Source: Catonia carolina | Taxonomy: Eukaryota > Arthropoda > Insecta > Hemiptera > Achilidae | NCBI GenBank assembly: GCA_035578175.1 | Contig: JAQMRL010000006.1 | Location: forward strand, 25,066,393-25,130,392 | Reading direction: 5' to 3' | Length of the DNA: 64,000 nucleotides | Shown here: positions 47,561-55,336 of the stretch, piece by piece | How positions within the stretch are numbered: position 1 is the stretch's first letter | Layout of the letters: each line of letters opens with the position of its first letter | Notes under the pieces: model-generated | Seen by the model: only the letters and a program-made list of their open reading frames with translations | Database searches by the model: none | Told to the model about the DNA's origin: nothing | Translations under genes and position numbers: made by a program

Positions 47561-48014
47561 GTAAAAAACATTCAATTGTAAACATTGTACGACTGTAATT
47601 ATTCTAAAGCAATTTAAGAAGTAAAATAATATATTTTTTGAAAAGTACAAAAAATTCCGATAAACTAACGCAATGATTATTTAGTATATCAAGAGGAATA
47701 AAATCTGGAAGATAAAAAAATTGAAAAAAAACATTTTGTTAAAACAATATGGGTTTTATAAACGTAAAATACCGACAATAAAAATTAACTAAATAAATAA
47801 ATATTTATTAAAATAAAATAAATAAATATGAAATGTTACATACATTTACAAATAGATAAATAAATAAATAAACTTAACCGAACAAAGTATAAAAATACAA
47901 TACATAATTTACAAGTTTTAAATAAATTTATAACAAGTATTTCTAAACGATTTTATTTATAATACACTACTAAATAGTATAGGTAGCTAGGAAAAAATCA
48001 TAAATACATATTTA
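47561..48014. other. AT-rich stretch with AAAT microsatellites
   Basis: (AAAT)n-like runs at about 47,790-47,880. No gene. Confidence 0.4.
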
Positions 48015-49443
48015 GTATTGTGCCGGCGTATAAGACTGCATTTCTGCTAGAGAGAGAGAGATAGTGACGGCCGGGTGATGTATAATGAATGACTGACGCA
48101 TGCTGGGAGAACGATTGTTGTATTACTCTGATACAGAACATTCGTTTTCAAACTTTCAGTATTTTATATATGTGTTTGTATTTATTAATTTATTTATTTA
48201 CATATTTTGATATAAATTGGTAAGTTAAATATTATGAATCCGACCAAGTTAATAACCCGGTCGGTATTTGTTAAATTAATGCGCCGGATAAGAATATTTT
48301 TTTAGTTTGGTTGGTAAATGCTACCACAAATGCATCAGCTGTGAAACACTAGTAACTCATTTATTCTCCCACTACTATAACAACGCACTGCATTCCTTCC
48401 AACTACACGCAGCTTGGACTCAAGCAATACGCGGTGCAATAGTCATGCCTTTCTAATAACATACGAGGCGTATTTTTAAAGTAAGTACCGTTTGAAAATA
48501 AAAAAAAAATAAAAGGAAATTTGCAAAAACTAATTTTATTTTCGGAATCTACATACTTTTATCTATTTTTCTACATAGTTTCCAAGTTTTTGTAAACACT
48601 TATCATATCGCACAACTAAATTTTGGAAACCTTCTTCATAAAAACTTGCCGCCTGCTGTGATTTGACCTTTGGCTTTGACCTTTACGGGAGAGTGCGCGT
48701 GTCTCCAATCCATGCTTTGTTGTTTCGATTCGGGAGTGAAATGCGAAATCCACGTTTCGTCTCCAGTTACGATCCGACTCAGCATATCGTCACCGTTTTC
48801 GTCATAACGTGTCAGAAAATTCAAGGAACTGTCGAGTCTTTTGAACTCTCTCGAGCGGCCTCACACTGCCGCTCAGACCCGAGCTGCATTGGACTCTTTT
48901 GGCTGGGAAGTTTTGGACCACCCACCCTACAGCCCTGACCTTGCGCCGAGCGACTTTCATCTCTTCCGTCATCTGAAACATCACTTGGGCGGCAGCCGTT
49001 ATGACGATGACGACGAATTGAAAACGGCCGTGAATTCTTGGTTATCACAGCAGGCGGCAAGTTTTTATGAAGAAGGTTTCCAAAATTTAGTTGTGCGATA
49101 TGATAAGTGTTTACAAAAACTTGGAAACTATGTAGAAAAATAGATAAAAGTATGTAGATTCCGAAAATAAAATTAGTTTTTGCAAATTTCCTTTTATTTT
49201 TTTTTTATTTTCAAACGGTACTTACTTTAAAAATACGCCTCGTAGTATTATTATGGTAATGCAGATTTTTTTTTGGATACCATCACACTGCCAATAACAA
49301 ATACGACATATACGAGTATTACTAACTCGTATTATCTAAATTTATATCAGCTGTTTCCTTTAATTGTTGTTTTTAGGTACTGTAGTACACATGTTCTACA
49401 GGTTGAATACATACAAGTGCAATCTTACACGCCGGCACAATAC
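48015..49443. mobile_element. Inverted-repeat-bounded element carrying a mariner insertion
   Basis: GTATTGTGCCGGCGTATAAG (48,015 onward) is matched by the complement of CTTACACGCCGGCACAATAC (ending 49,443). The 29-bp ends differ at about three positions. The mariner at 48,462-49,244 lies inside. The remaining inner sequence is AT-rich and non-coding. Confidence 0.6.
48462..49244. pseudogene. Foldback mariner relic made of two opposed transposase pieces
   Basis: Ends TACGAGGCGTATTTTTAAAG and its complement are mariner-type. The outer 200 bp or so on each side are inverted copies of the same 3' segment. The minus strand (48,824 to 48,636) reads VTGDETWISHFTPESKQQSM, the first catalytic Asp region, and then jumps straight to the C-terminus. 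The plus strand (about 48,841-49,143) reads ERPHTAAQTRAAL, HPPYSPDLAPSDFHLF and the C-terminal LGNYVEK. The two pieces meet near 48,830. Neither encodes a whole transposase. Confidence 0.8.
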
Positions 49444-49800
49444 AGTTGTACAACTTAAGCAGGAACACAATAAAGTGATGAGAATAGTCTTCTATGACCT
49501 TAAGAATATAAATATTTTACAGGTTGTGAACTATACATAATAATTTAACATATTTTTACACCTTAGTCTTAAGTTATCTGTTATACAAAATTATATACAA
49601 TTTTTTCTTTAATAAATATATTAAGTCTATTAATTTTTGGTGGTTACTTATACTATAACATAAATTTTTTCTTGATACGAGAATATTTTTTTATTCAAAT
49701 TGTATTATAATTTGAACGTATGCTCCAGAAGCATTTAACAAATTATAATAGTACCAACGTTGTTGTATAAAAACAAATATTTTAGTATTATTAACGTTAC
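49444..49800. other. AT-rich stretch
   Basis: Nothing recognised. Confidence 0.35.
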
Positions 49801-49820
49801 TTGTAATTTTACCAACCAGA

Positions 49821-50483
49821 TTGGTTTGCACTGGTGCTTTTAGTACATGCTCCTATGAGGCTACCACCGTAGCGGGAAAGGCTCTCCCGGCGGATTTGAA
49901 AGTGCGAGTGCGTGCTGCAATGTGGAGATTGCGAAGGGGGCAGGAAGCCGAGATCTTCGGTGAGAGGTTCCGAGTCGCTCCGGCGGGTCGGGATCAGGAT
50001 CCGGGGGGACCGGGTAATGTTAATGCCGACAATGTTATAAGGTTGCCCTACCCTGCTCTTAAGAAGAGAGTTGAAGCTCTCGCTCTTGAAGCATGGCAGC
50101 GCGAGTGGGACACCGCACATAAGGGAAGGTCTCTGTATGATTTCATCCAGGACCTGGGGGGATGGTATGCCTCAAGTGTTTCATTAAGGACATCGGGTGT
50201 CCGAGTCCTCACTGGTCACGGTGAGTTTGCAGCTTATCTGAAGCGGTTCCGCCTGCTGGCTGATGATTCTTGCGTCTGTGGGGAGGTCCAATCAAATACA
50301 CACTTGCTGTATGATTGCCCCGCTCTTGGGGGGCCCAGACGACAATTGGCCCTGGAGCTTCAAGGTCAAGGGGAAAATTGGCCTCTCACGGAACGTTCGA
50401 GTTTGTACCACGAGGTGCATGCCCGGGCGGTGTGGGGGTTCCTTGACGAGGTAGCTACGTTCTACCGTCGTCACGTAGTATAA
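49821..50483 (+). pseudogene. R1-clade-like retrotransposon, C-terminal coding end
   Basis: A 220-codon frame matches the end of ORF2 in R1/I-group non-LTR elements: YEATTVAGKALPADLKV, then EAWQREWDTAHKGRSLYDF, LTGHGEFAAYL and a C-terminal zinc knuckle CVCGEVQSNTHLLYDCP (Cys-x-Cys, His, Cys). The RT, endonuclease and ORF1 parts are absent, so the element is 5'-truncated. The frame itself is clean and GC-rich, unlike the flanks, which points to a young insertion. A 3' UTR of about 420 bp follows. The start at 49,821 is only the first Met after the truncation point. Confidence 0.75.
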
Positions 50484-50903
50484 CTAAAGGTTGCGTCCCT
50501 GCAACTGGCGTTTGACACTGAATTCAAAATTTACAATGGTGGACAAACACTTTTTGGCGCATTTTAAGGCGACTAGGTCCTAACTGATATTTTATTATTA
50601 GTTATTTTAATCTTCGACAATTCTACCTGACTGTTAGGACCCACATGTTTCTGACGCGAGCCTTGAGCTCGAAGAGGCAACTGACAAGAGGGCGAGTATT
50701 GATACACACTCCCCAGGTCTGGCGACCTGGCTCCGACTCGCCCTCGAATAATTTTATTTTCTAACTTGTTCTTTTAATTAAATTCAAGGTGACTGTCGCC
50801 GTCACAACGTTCATTAAGAGTTCTTAGGAACGGCCTCCAGATCTATGCCATCCGGCGACCAATTGGAGGGGAGGTGGTGGGAGAAATGCCAGAAAACCAT
50901 TAC
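50484..50903 (+). other. 3' UTR of the R1-like element with nested stem-loops
   Basis: Non-coding and GC-richer. It contains a 10-bp stem (GAGGGCGAGT 50,688-50,697 with ACTCGCCCTC 50,736-50,745) enclosing a hairpin CCAGGTC-TGGC-GACCTGG (50,713-50,730). Structured 3' UTRs are used by related elements for RT recognition; that use here is inference. Confidence 0.6.
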
Positions 50904-51218
50904 CAACCCGATTTCTCTAGTGGTTAATTCATCGCCACGAGTCAGCTGTTGAACAGCTGATTTTTGGAGACGAAAGTTTCGTAGTTCCAATCCTAGTAAA
51001 GATAAGATTTAAACTTTAGTAATTTTATATGGATTTAAATACTAGACAGTGGTTACCGGTGTACTTTAATAGTTGGGGTTCAATTACCCATACTCTCTCA
51101 TGAATGATCGGCCTGAGTCTGTACAAGACCACACCTCATTTACGCTGCATACAGATCATGAGATTACTTATGTTCTTAAATTGAACAGATTGCAACGTAC
51201 ACACATTAAGAATTAAAC
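50904..51218 (+). repeat. SINE family E, copy
   Basis: ACCAACCCGATTTCTCTAGT head, GTCAGCTGTTGAACAGCTGA, box B-like AGTTCCAATCC, then the body to CACACATTAAG. Confidence 0.75.
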
Positions 51219-51309
51219 AAAAATTAACGTTACGAAGTGAAATAAAATTTATCCACCCATGACATTTTTACAATGATTAATTTATGTTTGTACAATGATT
51301 AACGTAAAG

Positions 51310-52200
51310 TACGAGGGTAGGCTGATAAGTAATGCACACATGCTTGTAGAAGACGAACAAAAAGAAATAGCAAGATGGGGTAAATAACAAATTAAAGTAC
51401 AAATCTTAACCTACCAAATTATCTATTTATTTTTCAATATAGTCACCGTTAAGCATTACACATTTCTCCCAACGTTTAACAAGTTTTTTCATTCCGTCAC
51501 TGAAAAATTCTTCCGACTTTCCTCGAACCCAGGACGCAATAGCTGCCTTCACCTCATTGTCCGAGCTGTAATGATTACCCTTAAGGTCTCTCTTCAGTAG
51601 AGGAAAAAAATAAAAATCGCAAGGCGCAAGGTCGGGAGAATACGGAGGGTGTAAAATTGGTTGAAACTTCAGGTTTCTCAGAGCCTCTCCAGTTGCACGC
51701 GAAGTGTATGGACGAGCATTGTCGTGTTGCAAAATTATTGGCGCCAGGTTGCCTCTAACACGACAAACTCGACGTCGGAGGTGTTTCAGAGTCTGTATAT
51801 ACTGAGCAGAATTTACCGTTGCCCCTCGTTCCAGATAATCAGTCACATAAACTCGGCGAGCATCCCAAAACACAGTCAAAAGAATTTTTTTTGCGGACGG
51901 TTGTGTTTTGAACTTTTTCACAACAGGAGAATGTGGATGACGATATTCAGCGCTCTGCCTTTTTTCTTCGGGATCGTAATGATGAACCCATGACTCGTCC
52001 CCCGTCACAATATTCAAAAGAAAGCCGTCTCCTTCGTCACGGTAGCGCTTCAAAAGTTGTTCACAGCATTCCAATCGACGCTGTTTATTCTCGTCTGTCA
52101 GACGGCGTGGTACCCATCGTGCACAGATTTTACGGTATCCCAATAGTAGAGGAAGAATGTATGTACTGGGACAACCTTGACCTTTGACCACCGGAGATAG
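51310..52200 (-). pseudogene. 5'-truncated mariner transposase with intact DD34D core
   Basis: The terminus at 51,310 (TACGAGGGTAGGCTGATAAG) is a mariner inverted repeat. The minus strand then reads a transposase C-terminal half of about 240 residues ending at 51,427: LGYRKICARWVPRRL, VTGDESWVHHYDPEEKRQS (first Asp), LQHDNARPYTS (second Asp), then 34 residues to HPPYSPDLAPCDFYFF (third Asp), and finally LNGDYIEK. All three catalytic Asp are present and no stop interrupts. The N-terminal helix-turn-helix half and left end are missing. They are replaced near 52,200 by an A-run and the inverted-repeat array, so the open frame's extension into poly-Phe to 52,335 is an artefact. It is not functional for DNA binding. 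Confidence 0.85.
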
Positions 52201-52209
52201 GATGACCTT

Positions 52210-52210
<1 letters not shown>

Positions 52211-52253
<43 letters not shown>
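52211..52253. repeat. 43-base A run
   Basis: An uninterrupted A run at the junction between the mariner fragment and the inverted-repeat array. Further A or T runs lie at about 52,836-52,861, 53,446-53,484, 53,495-53,524, 54,090-54,120 and 54,129-54,152. Confidence 0.9.
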
Positions 52254-52255
<2 letters not shown>

Positions 52256-52277
52256 CGCCAAATATTTTTTTCCCGCC

Positions 52278-53446
52278 AAATTTTCAAACTCAATTTTCTC
52301 CGCAACCGCTGGGTCGATTTTGATGCGGACGGCACCCACGTGACCGAGAGATCGAGATCTACAAGATAAGCCCTAAAACTCGTCGATCTGATAACCAGGT
52401 CACGTGTTACAAGCTATCTCAGGTTCCATAGGGGATACGGCTACGGATTAGGGCTTATCGTGTAGATCTCGATCTCCTGGTCACGTGGGTACCGCCCGCG
52501 TCAAAATCGACCCAGCGGTTGCGGAGAAAAGCAGGTTTGAAAATTTAAAAAAATAAAAAAATGGCAAATTTTCAAACCCGATTTTCTCCGCAACCGCTGG
52601 ACCGATTTTGATGTGGGCGGTACCCACGTGACCAGGAGATCGAGATCTACAAGATAAGCCCTAAATCTCGTCGATCTGATAACCAGGTCACGTGTTACAA
52701 ACGATCTCAGGTTCCATCGGGGATACGGCTACAAATTAGGGCTTATCTTGTAGATCTCGATCTCCCGGTCACGTGGGTACCGCCCGCATCAAAATCGACC
52801 CAGCGGTTGAGGAGAAAATCAAGTTTGAAAATTTGAAAAAAAAAAAAAAAAAAAAAAAAAATCTCGCCATATTTTTTTTTTTTGGGTAAATTTTCAAACT
52901 CGATTTTCTCCTCAACCGCTGGTCCGATTTTGATGCAGGTGGTATCCACGTGACCAGGAGATCGAGATCTACAAGATAAGCCCTAAAACTCGTCGATCCG
53001 ATAAACAGGTCACGTGTTACAAGCTATCTCAGGTTCCATAGGGGATACGGCTACGGATTAGGGCTTATCGTGTAGATCTCGATCTCCTGGTCACGTGGGT
53101 ACCGCCCGCGTCAAAATCGACCCAGCGGTTGCGGAGAAAATCAGGTTTGAAAATTTAAAAAAATAAAAAAATGGCAAATTTTCAAACCCGATTTTCTCCG
53201 CAACCGCTGGACCGATTTTGATGTGGGCGGTACCCACGTGACCAGGAGATCGAGATCTACAAGATAAGCCCTAAATCTCATCGATCTGATAACCAGGTCA
53301 CGTGTTACAAACGATCTCAGGTTCCATCGGGGATACGGCTACAAATTAGGGCTTATCTTGTAGATCTCGATCTCCCGGTCACGTGGGTACCGCCCGCATC
53401 AAAATCGACCCAGCGGTTGAGGAGAAAATCGAGTTTGAAAATTTGG

Positions 53447-53487
<41 letters not shown>

Positions 53488-53491
53488 CGCC

Positions 53492-53525
<34 letters not shown>

Positions 53526-54087
53526 GGTAAATTTTCAAACTCGATTTTCTCCTCAACCGCTGGTCCGATTTTGATGCGGGTGGTATCCACGTGACCAGGA
53601 GATCGAGATCTACAAGATAAGCCCTAAAACTCGTCGATCCGATAAACAGGTCACGTGTTACAAGCTATCTCAGGTTCCATAGGGGATACGGCTACGGATT
53701 AGGGCTTATCGTGTAGATCTCGATCTCCTGGTCACGTGGGTACCGCCCGCGTCAAAATCGACCCAGCGGTTGCGGAGAAAATCAGGTTTGAAAATTTAAA
53801 AAAATAAAAAAATGGCAAATTTTCAAACCCGATTTTCTCCTCAACCGCTGGTCCGATTTTGATGCGGGTGGTATCCACGTGACCGGGAGATCGAGATCTA
53901 TAAGATAAGCCCTAAACCTTGCCGATCTGATAACCAGGTCACGTGTTACAAGCTATCTCAGGTTCCATCGGGGATACGGCTACGGATTAGGGCTTATCTT
54001 GTAGATCTCGATCTCCCGGTCACGTGGATATCACCCGCATAAAAATCGGACCAGCGGTCGAGAAGAAAATCGAGTTTGAAAATTTAC

Positions 54088-54124
<37 letters not shown>

Positions 54125-54330
54125 GCAATTTTTTTTTTTTTTTTTTTTTTTTAATAATTTTTAAACTCGATTTTCTCCGCAACCGCTGGGCCGATTTTGA
54201 TGCGGCTGACACCCACGTGACCGGGAGATCGAGATCTACAAGATAAGCTCTAATCCGTAGCCGTATCCCCGTTAGAACCCGAGATCGCTTGTAACACGTG
54301 ACCCGTGGATCGGATCGACGAGGTTTAGGT
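52278..54330. repeat. Array of inverted-repeat units with higher-order period of about 610-640 bp
   Basis: Units lie at 52,278-52,546, 52,566-52,834, 52,888-53,156, 53,176-53,444, 53,529-53,797 and 53,817-54,085, with a partial unit from 54,156. Each has an arm of about 98 bp running from AAATTTTCAAAC through CAACCGCTGG, CCGATTTTGATG and CACGTGACC to AGATAAGCCCTAA, a loop of about 70 bp with GGTCACGTGTTACAA and GGGATACGGCTAC, and the inverted arm. Odd units resemble odd units and even resemble even, so pairs were amplified. A and T runs surround TCTCGCCATA between pairs. In the last unit the loop (54,254-54,327) is inverted and the right arm is absent. No coding content. Confidence 0.9.
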
Positions 54331-54600
54331 GCCCGCAGGATCCGGACATTCCGTAGAACGCGTTACGTACGGTTTCGGGTCTTAGGTTCTTTCGGGATCC
54401 GAACAATCGGTAATTTTGGTAATTTCGTTTTGAGACACCCTATGCTTTGTTTTATTAGCATTGACGTCATTCGTTTTTTTATCTATGCACGTGCCAGACT
54501 ATTAATTCAGATGATGCAACTTGATTACTGCAAATTTAAATGTACAGTTAATTTAGATGATGCAACTCTATTCTTTTAATTTTGACAATGTCACATGTTG
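54331..54600. other. Unassigned stretch between array and promoter region
   Basis: GC-richer at first (about 54,330-54,430), then AT-rich. AGATGATGCAACT occurs twice about 44 bp apart (near 54,510 and 54,555). No gene seen. Confidence 0.35.
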
Positions 54601-54624
54601 TTTGTTACGAGTCACGCTGCTTTA

Positions 54625-54775
54625 CTAGGATTTGAACCAGGAACCTTCATCTCCGAAAATCAGCTGTTAAACAGCTGATAATCAGCTGTTAAACAGCTGA
54701 TAAACAGCTGTTAAAAATCAGCTGATAAACAGCTGTTAAAAATCAGCTGATAAACAGCTGATTTTGACGACGATA
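54625..54775 (-). repeat. SINE family E head, reversed, with amplified CAGCTG palindrome
   Basis: TTACTAGGATTTGAACCAGG (complement of the family E box B region) is followed by the head's palindromic insert. That insert is expanded from two to nine CAGCTG sites (54,661 to 54,760) and then returns to head sequence, ATTTTGACGACGA. The rest of the SINE body is missing. Confidence 0.75.
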
Positions 54776-54820
54776 CAAGTATAAAAGGTCGCAGTTTTCC
54801 CATCGAATCATACCATCAGT
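54661..54820 (+). promoter_or_regulatory. Polymerase gene promoter: nine E-box-type sites, TATA box and initiator
   Basis: Nine CAGCTG hexamers start at 54,661, 54,672, 54,683, 54,694, 54,705, 54,719, 54,730, 54,743 and 54,755. The first five are spaced exactly 11 bp. TATAAAAG begins at 54,780. TCATACC at 54,808-54,814 fits the YYANWYY initiator, with its A at 54,810, 30 bp from the TATA start. A TCAGT arthropod-type initiator at 54,816-54,820 is an alternative. CAGCTG is a binding site type for bHLH factors; that use here is inference. Confidence 0.6.
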
Positions 54821-54881
54821 AGCATCTGCCTGATAGTTCTCCCGACAACCCTACCTGTCAGCTCTTCGAGTTTATTGAAAG

Positions 54882-55331
54882 GTGAGGCATCTCATACTTT
54901 AATAAATTTTATAAATATAAACTTAGAATTGTTTCATTATATATAAACATAGAATTTTTTAATAAAATATAAACTTAGTGATGAGCATACAGTCGAACCG
55001 CTGAGGGAGACCTCCAGACTGCTCGATGAGCTGTTGGGAGCACCTAAAATATACCGGTGATAGACCTAGCAGACGATGACCGGGCGGAAGTGCCGGTCCA
55101 GCGGTACAACCAACGGCACAACCAGCGAGGCAAGCGGAAGTAAAAAATCATACGTCAAATCGCTACGAATCCGCTAAAAAATGACGTATGCATATTCCAT
55201 CGTATTATTAGTATCAGTATTAGTATTATATTTATATTAATAATAAAATAAATGTATTAAGCTGTTTATCATTGTTTTTCATTTCAAAGTACCATACTTT
55301 CCCCGTTTAACTAAAACATATGGTTTTGCAG
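54882..55331 (+). other. Predicted 5' UTR intron of the polymerase gene
   Basis: Donor AAAG|GTGAGG at 54,881/54,882. Acceptor GGTTTTGCAG ending at 55,331, preceded by the pyrimidine-rich CTTTCCCC. The polymerase ATG at 55,337 follows after five bases. Removing the 450-base intron also removes an out-of-frame ATG at about 55,319 that would otherwise precede the real start. It is not backed by transcript data. Confidence 0.55.
54977..55143 (+). pseudogene. Degenerate small ORF inside the predicted intron
   Basis: A GC-rich patch reads EHTVEPLRETSRLLDELLG in one frame and, past a frame change near 55,050, VIDLADDDRAEVPVQRYNQR ending RGKRK-stop in another. Composition matches the viral genes and not the AT-rich flanks. 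A perfect inverted repeat, CATACGTCA/TGACGTATG, lies just after (55,149-55,157 and 55,182-55,190). It may be a dead small viral gene. No family recognised. Confidence 0.3.
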
Positions 55332-55336
55332 GAAAT

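Noticed and set aside
52130..53590. Frames with long Phe or Lys runs
   Set aside because: They are translations of the A and T runs in the inverted-repeat array. The mariner frame only appears to extend into them.
52278..54330. CRISPR-like array
   Set aside because: The repeats are palindromes of about 270 bp with conserved loops and A/T tracts. There are no short repeats with unique spacers and no cas genes, in a eukaryotic context.
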